From NCBI GenBank assembly GCA_039636775.1, contig CP143429.1, positions 3,782,001 through 3,846,000 of the forward strand: 64,000 nucleotides of DNA. Reading direction: 5' to 3'. The stretch's first letter is position 1. Each line of letters starts with the position of its first letter. The notes under the pieces were generated by a model. The model saw only the letters and a program-made list of their open reading frames with translations, was not told the origin of the DNA and made no database searches. Both the position numbers and the translations under genes were made by a program. Source of the DNA: Micrococcaceae bacterium Sec5.8. Its GTDB lineage: Bacteria > Actinomycetota > Actinomycetes > Actinomycetales > Micrococcaceae. Of this stretch, positions 17,181 to 25,572 are shown piece by piece.

Positions 17181-17662
17181 GGTGTCTCATCCATTTCGGT
17201 GTCGTCCATGGCGGCGTTGTCCATGGAATGGAAGACGTGCTGCGCGGTCTTGAACGCCGTGTTCGCGGATGGAACTCCGCAATAAATGGCCGTTTGCAGC
17301 AGAATTTCCTTGATCTCGTCCCGGCTCAGGCCGTTGGTGACAGCGGCGCGGACGTGCATGGCCAGTTCGTCCCAGTGGCCGTGGGCCACCATGGCTGTGA
17401 TGGTGACCGCCGAGCGCATCTGCCGTGACAGGCCCGGCCTGGTCCAGATCCCGCCCCAGGCGATCCGGGTAATCATCTCCTGAAAGTCCTCGGTGAAGGA
17501 GTCCATGGTGGCGTTGGCCCGGTCCACGTGGGCGGCGCCGAGGACCTCGCGGCGGACCTGCATGCCGCCGTCGTAGATTTCCTGGCTGGTAGCCTCCGGC
17601 TGTACCACACCGTGGCGTTGACGGCCGGCCCGCTGGGCGTTGCCCGGCCCGCTGCCGGTCAT
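17177..17662 (-). CDS. pcaC: 4-carboxymuconolactone decarboxylase
   Basis: Enzyme (161 residues) converting 4-carboxymuconolactone to 3-oxoadipate enol-lactone. The carboxymuconolactone-decarboxylase fold is seen from about residue 35, with conserved blocks EDFQEMITRIAWGGIWTRPGL, TITAMVAHGHWDELAMHVRAA and LLQTAIYCGVPSANTAF. The ATG at 17662 is chosen because it overlaps the pcaD stop as ATGA. About 30 N-terminal residues are low-complexity and look like the linker that joins these two domains in the fused PcaL enzymes of other actinobacteria; here the enzymes are separate. Confidence 0.93.
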   Translation of the reverse strand: MTGSGPGNAQRAGRQRHGVVQPEATSQEIYDGGMQVRREVLGAAHVDRANATMDSFTEDFQEMITRIAWGGIWTRPGLSRQMRSAVTITAMVAHGHWDELAMHVRAAVTNGLSRDEIKEILLQTAIYCGVPSANTAFKTAQHVFHSMDNAAMDDTEMDETP

Positions 17663-18477
17663 TTGGCGGCTCCGCTGGACTCGGTCCAAGTGATGAGGTT
17701 CTTCAGCAGGTCGGCGACATGGCCCGGGGCCTCGAACGGTGCCAGGTGGGCCACACCTTTGAGGGTTACGGCGCTGGCGGTACCGCCGCCGGCGGTGATC
17801 CCTTCCACAATCGCCTCGGCGAGTGATGGCGGGGCGACGCTGTCCTCTGCGCCGGCGACGGCCTGGGTGGGGACGCGGATGCTGCCGAGGTCGTCCCTGA
17901 CGTCATAGCCGGCGAGGGCTTCGCAGCAGAAGGCGTAGCTGAAGCGGTCGGCGTCGCGGAGGCTGTGCAGCAGTCGGCTGCTGAGCTCGGGCTGGCGGTC
18001 CATGAAGCCGGGGGCGAACCAGCGCTCCGCGGAGCCCTGGATCATCACGGGGGTTCCCTGCAGGCGGACCGTCTCCGCGCGTTCCAGCCAGCCCTCGGGC
18101 GTGCCGACCTTGGCGCCAATGCACTGCACGGAGAGACTTTTGAGCCGTTCGCCGTGCTTGATGCCCAGCTGCAGCCCGGTGGCGCCGCCGAGGGAGACAC
18201 CGGCATAGTGGAATTGCGCTCCGGGGGCGATCGAATCAACCAGCTCGACGACGGCCTCGGCCAGTTCCGCGACGGTGAACGTCTCTTTCGCTGCCGGTGA
18301 GATGCCGTGGCCCGGCAGGTCCCAGGCGACGACGTCGACGTCGCTTCCGAGCAGGGCGCCGACCTGGCTCCACAGCAGCGTGGACGTGCCCAGCGACGGG
18401 CCCGCCACGAGGAGGGGTTTGTCCCCCAGCGGTCGCTGGGGCGAAAGCAGTACTGCCTTGACAGTCGGTCTAGCCAC
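17659..18477 (-). CDS. pcaD: 3-oxoadipate enol-lactone hydrolase
   Basis: Alpha/beta-hydrolase of 272 residues opening 3-oxoadipate enol-lactone to 3-oxoadipate. The nucleophile elbow is AGVSLGGATGLQLG, the oxyanion/HG-like region GPSLGTSTLLW, the acid lies near VAGAEDSVAPP, and the catalytic histidine is in KGVAHLAPFEAP. The GTG at 18477 overlaps the pcaB stop by eight bases. The frame is open further upstream but that part runs opposite pcaB coding and carries no homology. Coupled at its end to pcaC by ATGA. Confidence 0.92.
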   Translation of the reverse strand: MARPTVKAVLLSPQRPLGDKPLLVAGPSLGTSTLLWSQVGALLGSDVDVVAWDLPGHGISPAAKETFTVAELAEAVVELVDSIAPGAQFHYAGVSLGGATGLQLGIKHGERLKSLSVQCIGAKVGTPEGWLERAETVRLQGTPVMIQGSAERWFAPGFMDRQPELSSRLLHSLRDADRFSYAFCCEALAGYDVRDDLGSIRVPTQAVAGAEDSVAPPSLAEAIVEGITAGGGTASAVTLKGVAHLAPFEAPGHVADLLKNLITWTESSGAAK

Positions 18478-19999
18478 GGGGGGCTCCGTTCGGGTCGGTG
18501 GACGGTGATGAGGTCTGGACTCCGGCGTCGGGGACGGTGATGCTGACGGCGTAGTCCGGGTAGGCGGCGAGGATGCGCCGGGAGATTTCGGCGGCCTGGC
18601 CAAGGTAGTTGGCCGGGTCGAGCAGCTCCTCCAGCCGTGCGTCGGAGAGCAGTTCCGGCGGGACGGCCGCACGCAGCAGCCGCCGGTAGGTGGACGCCTG
18701 GTCCGCGGCCGGGACCTGCAGTGTCTGGTCCACCACGGCCTGCAGCCGTTGCCTGCCGTCCGCACTGTTCTTGCCCGGGACGCCGGACAGGAGGGGTGCG
18801 ACGGCGGCCGTGACGGCCTCGCTGAGCAGCAGCGGGCCGGAAAGTTCGAGGTTCCGCCGCATGGCCCCGGGGAAGACCTGCAGGCCCTCGGTGAGTTCGC
18901 GGAGCTGCGCGGCGGCGCCAAGGCCGAGGCGGAGGAGCTGGCGGAGCGCCGGCCATTCGGTGTGCCATGCGCCGTCGGGGCGTTCATCGTTGAAGGTGGC
19001 GGCTGCCAGGTGCAGCTGGGCGGCCTGGCCGGGAGACTGCAGGGCCGCGCTGCGGACCAGCACGGAGAGCACCGGGTTTTGCTTTTGCGGCATGGCCGAA
19101 GACCCGCCCCGGCCGGCGGCGCGGGGTTCGGCGAGTTCGGCGACCTCCGGGCGGCTGAGGAACAGCACGTCGGCGGCGATCTTGCCTGCGGCGTCGGTCA
19201 CGGCGGCCAGCGCGTCGCCGAGCGAGGTGAGGGCCAGCCGGTTCGTGTGCCAGGGCGCAGTGACCGCGGCGAGGCCGAGTTCGGCGGCCAGCCGGTCGGA
19301 GAGATCCAAAGGGCTGAGGCTTGAGTGTGAGGTCAGTACGGTGCCCGCGGCCAGGGTTCCGGCGGCTCCCCCGGTCTGAACCGGGAATTCGACGGCTTCG
19401 AGGCGGCGGGCGGCCGCGGCGAGTCCGTGGAACCACTGGGCCGCCTTGAGCCCGAAGCTGAACGGCAGGGAGTGCTGGGTGAGGCTGCGGCCCACGCACA
19501 GGGTGTCCGTATGCTGTTCCGCGAGGGCGGCCAGTGCCGCCGTCGTTGCCGTGAGCCCGGTGAGCAGCCCGCGGACCGCATCCCGGCTCAGCAGCATCAG
19601 GGCGGTGTCGAGGACGTCCTGGCTGGTCAGCGACGTGTGAACGGCTTTCACCGCGCCAATTTCGTGCACATCAAGGGCGTTGACCTGCCCGCGGAGGTCC
19701 GCCAGCAGCGGGATGACCGGGTTGGCGCCGCCCTGGGCGCGGACGGCGAGGTCCGCGACGTCGTAGCGGTCCACTTCGGCGGCCGCGGCGACCACCGCAG
19801 CGGAGCCGGCCGGGGCGAGGTCCGCCTGTTCCAGGACGGCGGCCCACGCGGCCTCGACCCGGAGAATGACGGTCAGGACGGCCCGGTCCCCGGTCAGCGC
19901 CGTCACCAGAGGCGACGCCGACACAGGACTCAGGAGACCAAAATCGCCCTGCGGGCCGGCGTTGAAGCCGGTGGCCGCGCTGGTTTCACGGGAGATCAC
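18470..19999 (-). CDS. pcaB: 3-carboxy-cis,cis-muconate cycloisomerase
   Basis: Member of the fumarase/aspartase superfamily (509 residues) that lactonises 3-carboxymuconate. The superfamily signature GGSSAMPQKQNPVLSVLV is at about residues 302-319; earlier blocks include TSLTSQDVLDTALML and GRSLTQHSLPFSFGLKAA. It is somewhat longer than the usual 400-450 residues, with an extended C-terminal domain ending in a low-complexity tail. Start is GTG at 19999, overlapping the pcaG stop as GTGA. Confidence 0.93.
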   Translation of the reverse strand: MISRETSAATGFNAGPQGDFGLLSPVSASPLVTALTGDRAVLTVILRVEAAWAAVLEQADLAPAGSAAVVAAAAEVDRYDVADLAVRAQGGANPVIPLLADLRGQVNALDVHEIGAVKAVHTSLTSQDVLDTALMLLSRDAVRGLLTGLTATTAALAALAEQHTDTLCVGRSLTQHSLPFSFGLKAAQWFHGLAAAARRLEAVEFPVQTGGAAGTLAAGTVLTSHSSLSPLDLSDRLAAELGLAAVTAPWHTNRLALTSLGDALAAVTDAAGKIAADVLFLSRPEVAELAEPRAAGRGGSSAMPQKQNPVLSVLVRSAALQSPGQAAQLHLAAATFNDERPDGAWHTEWPALRQLLRLGLGAAAQLRELTEGLQVFPGAMRRNLELSGPLLLSEAVTAAVAPLLSGVPGKNSADGRQRLQAVVDQTLQVPAADQASTYRRLLRAAVPPELLSDARLEELLDPANYLGQAAEISRRILAAYPDYAVSITVPDAGVQTSSPSTDPNGAPRG

Positions 20000-20577
20000 G
20001 TCGAGGCGCCCTCGAAGTCCAGGAACACCGTTTCCCCCTCGCCCTGCAGACGGATGTCCCAGGTGAGACCGCCGTCCGCGTCGCGGCGTGCGATCAGCGT
20101 CTTGCGGCGTTCCGGATCCAACGAGGACAACAGCGGATCCGCCGCCAGCGCCTCCTCGTTCTCCGGCAGGTAAATTCGGGTGAAGAGCCGGTTCATGAGG
20201 CCGCGGGCAAAGACCGCGACGGCGATGAACGGCGCCGCGCCGTCCTCGGTGGGGCCGGGGTTGACCGTGGTGAACGTGAAGACACCGGTGTTGCCCACGG
20301 CGCTGCGGCCGAAGCCGGTAAAGGTGTAGCCGTCGCGCACCAGCGAGCCGGTGCGCTGCGGGACCTTGCCCCCGGCGTCCGCCTGCCAGATTTCCAGGAT
20401 CGCGTCCGGAATCGGGTGCCCGGCGCCGTCGTATACGGTGCCCTGAAGCCGCAGGGATCCCGGGGAGCCGGGGGCCAGCAGCTCGCGGTCCTTGGCGTAG
20501 GGCAGTGCGTAGCCGTAGAAGGGTCCCACGGTCTGGCCGGGTGTGGGGGTGGGTTTATTCGTGCTGGCCTTATTCAT
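19996..20577 (-). CDS. pcaG: Protocatechuate 3,4-dioxygenase alpha subunit
   Basis: Non-catalytic alpha subunit (193 residues) of the intradiol ring-cleavage dioxygenase (EC 1.13.11.3). The N-terminal TPGQTVGPFYGYALP block and the beta-sandwich core (VYDGAGHPIPDAILEIWQADAGG, FTFTTVNPG) are characteristic; the iron ligands of the beta subunit are not conserved here, as expected. The ATG at 20577 is preferred because AAGGAG lies six bases upstream; ATG 20583 touches that site. It overlaps the pcaH stop by eight bases (ATGAATAA). Confidence 0.93.
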   Translation of the reverse strand: MNKASTNKPTPTPGQTVGPFYGYALPYAKDRELLAPGSPGSLRLQGTVYDGAGHPIPDAILEIWQADAGGKVPQRTGSLVRDGYTFTGFGRSAVGNTGVFTFTTVNPGPTEDGAAPFIAVAVFARGLMNRLFTRIYLPENEEALAADPLLSSLDPERRKTLIARRDADGGLTWDIRLQGEGETVFLDFEGAST

Positions 20578-21478
20578 GGTCATCTCCTTCTGCTCCCAGG
20601 GCCTCGTTCTCGGTCCACGTTCGTTTGGATCCGGTCAGGACGATGTCCCAGTTGTACGCCAGGGCCCACTCGGGCTTGGTCTGCTCGTGGTTGTAGGTGG
20701 CCACGAGCCGGTCCCGGGCCTCCTGGTCCACAATCGACTGGTAGATCGGGTCAAGGGGAAAGAGCTGGTCGCCCGGGAAGTACATCTGGGTGATGATCCG
20801 CTGCGTGAACTCCTGCCCGAACAGGGAAAAGTGGATGTGCGCCGGGCGCCAGGCGTTGAGGTGGTTCTTCCACGGGTAAGCGCCGGGTTTGATGGTCGTG
20901 AAGCTGTAGGAGCCGTCGGCACCCGTGATGCAGCGGCCGACGCCGGTGAAGTTGGGGTCCAGGGGCGCGGGGTGCTGGTCCCTTTTGTGGATATACCGGC
21001 CGGCGGAGTTTGCCTGCCAGATCTCCACCAGCTGACCGGCGACGGGGCGGCCATCACCGTCGAGCACGCGGCCGGAGACGACGATGCGTTCGCCCAGCGG
21101 TTCACCCTTGTGCTGGATGGTCAGGTCCGCTTCCAGCGCGTGGACGTCCATGTGCCCGAAGGCCGGCGAGTAGAGCTCGATCGTCTCCGGGTCCGCGTGG
21201 TGCAGGTCCTTGGTGGGGTGGCGCAGGACACTGCTGCGGTACGGTGCGTAGTCCAGCCGCGGCTGGATTTCTGCCGGGGCGCCGTTCGTGAGTGCCTGTG
21301 CGTAGGCGTCGCCGATGGTCTTCATCTCGGCGCTGAGGTCCGCCTGCGGCTCTGCGGCCGTATCCAGGGCAGGAACAGCGGGCGCAGGCGCCTTCGGTGC
21401 GGCCTCCGTGGCTTCGTCGGACACGTCTTCGGTGAGCGGGTCCGGGTTGTAGATCTCGAGGTTGATTTCTTCAGGCAC
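20570..21478 (-). CDS. pcaH: Protocatechuate 3,4-dioxygenase beta subunit
   Basis: Catalytic, Fe(III)-binding subunit (302 residues) that opens protocatechuate to 3-carboxy-cis,cis-muconate. Candidate ligands are visible: tyrosines in SAGRYIHKRDQ and KPGAYPWKNH, and the histidine pair in WRPAHIHFSLFG. The first 50-60 residues are an unusual Ala/Pro/Glu-rich extension before the usual N-terminus. Start is GTG at 21478 with AAGGAGG just upstream. It is the first gene of the pca operon; the candidate promoter and operator lie 230-290 bases further upstream. Confidence 0.94.
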   Translation of the reverse strand: MPEEINLEIYNPDPLTEDVSDEATEAAPKAPAPAVPALDTAAEPQADLSAEMKTIGDAYAQALTNGAPAEIQPRLDYAPYRSSVLRHPTKDLHHADPETIELYSPAFGHMDVHALEADLTIQHKGEPLGERIVVSGRVLDGDGRPVAGQLVEIWQANSAGRYIHKRDQHPAPLDPNFTGVGRCITGADGSYSFTTIKPGAYPWKNHLNAWRPAHIHFSLFGQEFTQRIITQMYFPGDQLFPLDPIYQSIVDQEARDRLVATYNHEQTKPEWALAYNWDIVLTGSKRTWTENEALGAEGDDHE

Positions 21479-21781
21479 AGCAGCCTCCTTTCGTTCGGTG
21501 GTGATGTTCCTTTATGGATGGTGCGGTTTCGCGCGGTGAGGTTCGGGAGACAGCCGAGGCTTGGATCAGGAAGTCCCAGCCGGATGATGTTGCGCCGCAA
21601 CCGCCGATCAAGCCCGCGGGCAAGGACCTTGCTTGATAGCTCATCCTGATAGCTCCTCCGACGGCGGCACTGGGTGGGCGGCGGCCGATCGTGCGCAGGC
21701 CGGAGCTTTGTGGTGGAAATTACACTAGCGCGTTTGTTCACATATTGCACGGTTGTTCTACTAGTGAACAATCAGACCCAG
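21479..21781 (-). promoter_or_regulatory. pca operon upstream region
   Basis: This gene-free stretch lies between the DNA ligase stop and the pcaH ribosome site. The AT-rich part (about 21715-21775) carries the operator-like repeats; a possible -10 (TAGTGT or TAATTT on the minus strand) follows them, which would give a leader of more than 200 bases. The leader contains adjacent 13-base direct repeats, tgatagctcatcc and tgatagctcctcc (21634-21659). No small gene is convincing here. Confidence 0.55.
21734..21771 (-). promoter_or_regulatory. IclR-type operator candidate upstream of pcaH
   Basis: Perfect inverted half-sites ttgttc (21753-21758) and gaacaa (21766-21771) are separated by seven bases, and a further direct ttgttc sits 19 bases away (21734-21739). 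A palindrome plus one direct repeat is the documented architecture of PcaU/PobR operators. The IclR gene at the end of the same operon is the likely binder. Confidence 0.55.
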
Positions 21782-22858
21782 TCAGGGGTGGCCGGCGCCC
21801 AGCACTGCCGCCAGATCGTACTTGACCGGTTCTTCGAGTTGCGCATAGGTGCAGGAGCGCGGGTCCCGGTCCGGGCGCCACCGGACAAACTGCGTCGTGT
21901 GGCGGAACCGTGCTCCCTCCATATGGTCGTATTTCACTTCCACAACCCGGTCAGGCCGAAGCGGGGTGAAGGAGAGGTCCTTGCCTCCGCTCCACCGGCT
22001 GCCCTCGGCTTTGCGCGGCGTCCGGGCGCCCTCCTCCTGCCGGGCCCAGGCCCAGGGGTGCTTGTCGAAGCTGGTCACCAGCGGCTGGAGCTCCTCGAAA
22101 AGGTCCTTGCGGCGCTGCATCGGGAAGGCCCCGACCACACCCACGTTGGCGAGTCCGCCCTCGTCGTCGTAGAGCCCGAGCAACAGTGACCCGACGCGGT
22201 CCGGCCCGGAGGTGTGGACCCGGAATCCCGCCAGCACGCAGTCGGCCGTGCGTTCGTGCTTGATCTTGAACATGGCGCGCTTATCCGCGAGATATGGTCC
22301 GTCCAGCGGTTTGGCCACAATTCCGTCGAGCCCGGCCCCCTCGAACTGGTGGAACCACTCCCCGGCGGTTTGCCTGTCCCGGGTCGCGGCCGTCACGTGG
22401 ATGGGCGCCGAGCTTTTCGCGAGCGCACGCTCGAGCGCCTCCCGCCGCTCCACGAACGGGCGGGCGGTGAGGTCCTCGTTGTCCAGCGCCAGCAGATCGA
22501 ACGCCACAAACCGCGCCGGGGTCTGTTCCGCCAGCAGCTGGACCCGGCTGGCGGCAGGGTGGATGCGCTGCTGCAGCGCCTCGAAATCCAGCCGGTCTCC
22601 GGAAGCACCGACCAGGATGATCTCGCCGTCGAGCACACAGCGCGGCGGCAGGTTTGCCTTCAAGGCCTCGACAAGCTCGGGAAAGTAGCGGGTCAGCGGC
22701 TTGCCGTTGCGGCTGCCGATCTCCACATCGCCGCCGTCCCGGAAGATGATCGCCCGGAAACCGTCCCATTTCGGTTCGAACATCACCGCACCGTCAGGCA
22801 GGCCAGCTACGGCTTTCGCCAGCATTGGAGCGATCGGGGGCATCAGGGGCAGTTGCAT
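21782..22858 (-). CDS. ATP-dependent DNA ligase (LigC/LigD ligase-domain type)
   Basis: DNA-joining enzyme of 358 residues. Motif I with the AMP-accepting lysine is FEPKWDGFRA (about residue 30), followed by IGSRNGK, motif III CVLDGEIIL, motif IV AGLDGIVAKPL and motif V MFKIKHERTADCV; the C-terminal OB domain ends with the family-typical VRWRPDRDPRSCTYAQLEEP. There is no polymerase or nuclease domain, and no Ku gene nearby, so it resembles the stand-alone LigC ligases implicated in alternative end-joining or repair. It lies directly upstream of the pca promoter but is functionally unrelated. Confidence 0.9.
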   Translation of the reverse strand: MQLPLMPPIAPMLAKAVAGLPDGAVMFEPKWDGFRAIIFRDGGDVEIGSRNGKPLTRYFPELVEALKANLPPRCVLDGEIILVGASGDRLDFEALQQRIHPAASRVQLLAEQTPARFVAFDLLALDNEDLTARPFVERREALERALAKSSAPIHVTAATRDRQTAGEWFHQFEGAGLDGIVAKPLDGPYLADKRAMFKIKHERTADCVLAGFRVHTSGPDRVGSLLLGLYDDEGGLANVGVVGAFPMQRRKDLFEELQPLVTSFDKHPWAWARQEEGARTPRKAEGSRWSGGKDLSFTPLRPDRVVEVKYDHMEGARFRHTTQFVRWRPDRDPRSCTYAQLEEPVKYDLAAVLGAGHP

Positions 22859-23017
22859 AGGCCCATTGTGTCCGAGCGCCCCGCTGCCCGCCAGAGCGGC
22901 TCCCGCACCAAGCGCTTACCCACGTCTTACCCGGCGGAAATACGGCGGCAACAATTGCTCGTCACACTGGAAGTGCCGGCAAGAGCAGGCACCACGCTCC
23001 AGTCCAGGAGGCCCGCC

Positions 23018-23254
23018 ATGTTGAAAGAAGCCAAAGCCCAGGGGACCCGTGTCCGCGCCCTGGAGCAGCTGCGCCGCGGCGACGAGATTGAGGCGCGGCT
23101 GAAGGTCGGGCCCAATTACGACGACGTGGTGATCCGGCGCGGCAGCGTCCAGGAAACGGCGCCCGGAATCGGCGTCGTGTGGATTCTGGACCGCCAGTCC
23201 GGCACCCGGAAGGCTCTCAACGCGGACGAGTGCAGCCTCTGGCGGGTCGCCTGA
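23018..23254 (+). CDS. Small hypothetical protein
   Basis: A 78-residue basic protein of no recognised family. Its last 60 residues look like a compact beta-rich domain (DEIEARLKVGPNYDDVVIRRGSVQ, GIGVVWILDRQSG). The ATG at 23018 is well supported by a CCAGGAGG site upstream. It stands alone, divergent from the DNA ligase and convergent with the MoaD-like gene. Confidence 0.65.
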   Translation: MLKEAKAQGTRVRALEQLRRGDEIEARLKVGPNYDDVVIRRGSVQETAPGIGVVWILDRQSGTRKALNADECSLWRVA

Positions 23255-23281
23255 GACCACGTGGCCACCAGAGTGAAGCCG

Positions 23282-23569
23282 TCAGCCCCCGGCCACGGAC
23301 TGGATGATCAGGACCTCTGCGCCGGGGCTCACAGGGGTGGACAGGCCCTGCAGCCGGCGGATCTCATTCCCATTGACGTATATATTCACGTGCCGCCGGA
23401 CCGTCCCCGTCTCGTCGCGCAGTCGCCGCGACAGCGCCGGGTACTCGGCCGCCACCAGATCCAGCACGCCCGCTACCGAGACGTCCTGTTCCGCGGGGGC
23501 AGTCAGTACGGGCCGGCCGCCGGCGAATGCCTGGAGGACGCTTGGCAACACCACACTGATTCCGGCCAT
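23282..23569 (-). CDS. MoaD/ThiS family ubiquitin-like protein
   Basis: A 95-residue beta-grasp protein ending in ...IIQSVAGG. The terminal Gly-Gly is the hallmark of sulfur carriers (MoaD, ThiS) and small archaeal-type modifiers, which are adenylated and thiocarboxylated at this point. No E1-like activating enzyme, molybdopterin or thiamin gene lies nearby. It follows six bases after an Asp-box repeat protein and is presumably co-transcribed with it. Whether it carries sulfur, modifies proteins or does something else cannot be told. Confidence 0.85.
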   Translation of the reverse strand: MAGISVVLPSVLQAFAGGRPVLTAPAEQDVSVAGVLDLVAAEYPALSRRLRDETGTVRRHVNIYVNGNEIRRLQGLSTPVSPGAEVLIIQSVAGG

Positions 23570-23575
23570 GGCGCC

Positions 23576-24715
23576 TCAGGCACGTCCGGCCGTGCCGGCT
23601 GCCATGGCACCGGGCGCGGATACCGGGGACACGGCCGCGGCACGAATGCACAGCACATCCGGCAGGTGCGAGACCACCTCGGTGAAGTGCTCGCCCTCGT
23701 CCGCGCTGGCGTAGACACTGCCGCCGCGGGTGCCGAAGTACACGCCGGCCGGTTCAGCCGCGTCGACACAGGCCGCGTCGCGGAGGATTGAATTGAACTC
23801 GGCCTGCGGCAACCCGGCGTCCAGCCGTTTCCAGCTCGCGCCGGCGTCATCGGTCCGGTGCACCGCCAGCTTTCCCTCCGGCGGGATCCGCTCGCCGTCC
23901 GCTTTGAGGGGGATGACCCAGGCCGTGCCGGCACGGCGCGGATGCGTCAGCATGACGAAACCGAAGTCTGCCGGCAGCCCTTCAGCGATCGACTCCCAGC
24001 TCTCGGCGTCGTCGTCGCTGCGGTAGACGCCGTGGTGGTTTTGCGCGTATAGCCGGCCGTCGACGGCAGCGTCCGCGGCGATCTTGTGGACGCACTGGCC
24101 GAATTCCGGGTTGGGGTCGGGCATGAAGTATGCCGAGATGCCTTTGTTGCGCGGCTCCCACGAGCTGCCGCCATCCAGCGAACGGTAGACCCCGCCCGTG
24201 CTCATGGCCACGTGCACCTTCTCTCCGGTGCGATCGAGGACGATCGAATGCGCTGCGGCGCCACCGAAGCCGGCGCCCCATTCATCGCGGTGCGGGTGGT
24301 CCCAGAGCCCGCGGTTGAGTTCGAAGTGTTCACCGCCGTCGGTGGACTTCCAGACCGAGATCGGTTCGCAGCCGGCCCAGACGACGCCTGGACGGGCCTC
24401 GGCGTCGGGGTGGATCTGCCAGACGCGTTCCAGGGCGGCCTCCGTGTCCGAGGGAAAACGGATGGCCCCGTGTTCGGGTTCCGTCCAGGTCTCCCCCAGG
24501 TCATCGGAATGAAAGACCGTGGGACCCCAGTGCTCGGAACGGACGCCGACCAGAATCCGGGTCCTGCCCTCGCGGGTGTCGATGCCTATGCTGGGGATTT
24601 CGCTCATCAGGAAGTGGGGGCCGGAAACGGACCAGGATGTCCGGTCCGGGCTCGTTGCCAGCCAGAGGCCTTTTTTGGTGCCGATCGCCAATACGTAACT
24701 CTCTGCGGTAGCCAT
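23576..24715 (-). CDS. Asp-box (BNR) repeat beta-propeller protein
   Basis: A 379-residue protein built from sialidase/sortilin-type Asp-box repeats. At least six are visible: SDDLGETWTEP, STDGGEHFEL, SLDGGSSWEP, SDDDAESWES, TDDAGASWKR and SADEGEHFTE. No signal peptide or catalytic residues of true sialidases are apparent, so it is probably a cytosolic beta-propeller rather than an exo-sialidase. The ATG at 24715 is preferred; ATG 24724 is possible. It is immediately followed by a MoaD-like gene. Function unknown. Confidence 0.85.
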   Translation of the reverse strand: MATAESYVLAIGTKKGLWLATSPDRTSWSVSGPHFLMSEIPSIGIDTREGRTRILVGVRSEHWGPTVFHSDDLGETWTEPEHGAIRFPSDTEAALERVWQIHPDAEARPGVVWAGCEPISVWKSTDGGEHFELNRGLWDHPHRDEWGAGFGGAAAHSIVLDRTGEKVHVAMSTGGVYRSLDGGSSWEPRNKGISAYFMPDPNPEFGQCVHKIAADAAVDGRLYAQNHHGVYRSDDDAESWESIAEGLPADFGFVMLTHPRRAGTAWVIPLKADGERIPPEGKLAVHRTDDAGASWKRLDAGLPQAEFNSILRDAACVDAAEPAGVYFGTRGGSVYASADEGEHFTEVVSHLPDVLCIRAAAVSPVSAPGAMAAGTAGRA

Positions 24716-24881
24716 GCACCCCATGGAACCACCACCCGTACATGGCCGCAATGGTTTCTTGCTCGGCGCCCCCTCCGTCCAATCGGCAAAGTCAGGTGCT
24801 TCGCCGCAACCCGTGACCTTTCTGAGGGACAACGGGGAGGAAGCCCCTGTTCCTGCCGCAATGCGGAGGCCACAATGAGGC

Positions 24882-25394
24882 ATGTCCGCCGAATACCCCG
24901 GGAGTGCGCCGCCCCTCGTCGTCGGCGTGCTCCCGGGGCAGAGATCCGAAGTACTGCAGACCGCCGCCGCGCTGGCAGCCCGGCTCGGCACCGCACTGAT
25001 CTGCGCCCATGTTGATGAGGCGAGCTACCTCGTCGAGTGGGATCCCGCACGGTCCGCCCACCGGCTCTCGCTGCACCCGGATACGGACAACGCCGAAATC
25101 CGGGCTGTGACGCAGGAGCTGCGGAGCAGCATCAGCGCAGCGTGTGACAACCTGGGCGTCCATTGGGCCTTGCGAACACTGGCAGGCGATCCGGCCCGTG
25201 CGCTGGGGAGGTTGGCGGCCGAGACCGGCGCCGCGATGATTATCGTAGGCACCCCCGAGCCGGGCCTGGGCCACCGCATCTCCGCGGCCCTCAATGGTTC
25301 CGTGGCTGCCTGGCTCAGCCACCACCAGTTTCACCCGGTTTTGATTGTTCCGGTCCGTGCTGCGGACCATCACCGGACGGGGCATGGGTCCTGA
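24882..25394 (+). CDS. Universal stress protein family
   Basis: A 170-residue single UspA domain. The nucleotide-binding loop is recognisable near the C-terminus as IIVGTPEPGLGHRISAALNGSVAAWLSHH (G-x2-G...G-S pattern), and the N-terminal strand LVVGVLPGQ is typical, though the usual D-G-S is replaced. Probably an ATP-binding stress protein of the cytosol. It is divergent from the Asp-box gene and followed by a GC-rich palindrome at 25414. Confidence 0.85.
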   Translation: MSAEYPGSAPPLVVGVLPGQRSEVLQTAAALAARLGTALICAHVDEASYLVEWDPARSAHRLSLHPDTDNAEIRAVTQELRSSISAACDNLGVHWALRTLAGDPARALGRLAAETGAAMIIVGTPEPGLGHRISAALNGSVAAWLSHHQFHPVLIVPVRAADHHRTGHGS

Positions 25395-25505
25395 CCGGGA
25401 AAAACCACAGGACCGGGGCGGCCGCCCCGAAACTAAAGCGAAAGTAGTTATTCGGGGTGCTGGCTTTCTCCGCCAACGGCCAAGTAAACTCTACACAGCG
25501 GGTTA

Positions 25506-25558
25506 GAGATTCACTGTTTGAGAGTCACCGTTTGAGATTCAGTGTTTGAAATTCTCAG
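25506..25558. repeat. 14-bp tandem repeats (3.5 copies)
   Basis: Units gagattcactgttt, gagagtcaccgttt and gagattcagtgttt are followed by a partial gaaattctcag. They are AT-rich compared with the surroundings and stop 14 bases before the terminator stem. Confidence 0.8.
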
Positions 25559-25572
25559 CCCGCCCATAGACT

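Noticed and set aside
23576..24715. Naming the Asp-box protein an exo-sialidase
   Set aside because: No signal peptide or arginine triad of sialidases is visible; Asp-boxes alone do not show sialidase activity.
25414..25429. Perfect 16-bp GC palindrome considered as a phage or plasmid attachment site
   Set aside because: There are no integrase, direct repeats or tRNA nearby; a terminator for the stress-protein gene is the simpler reading.
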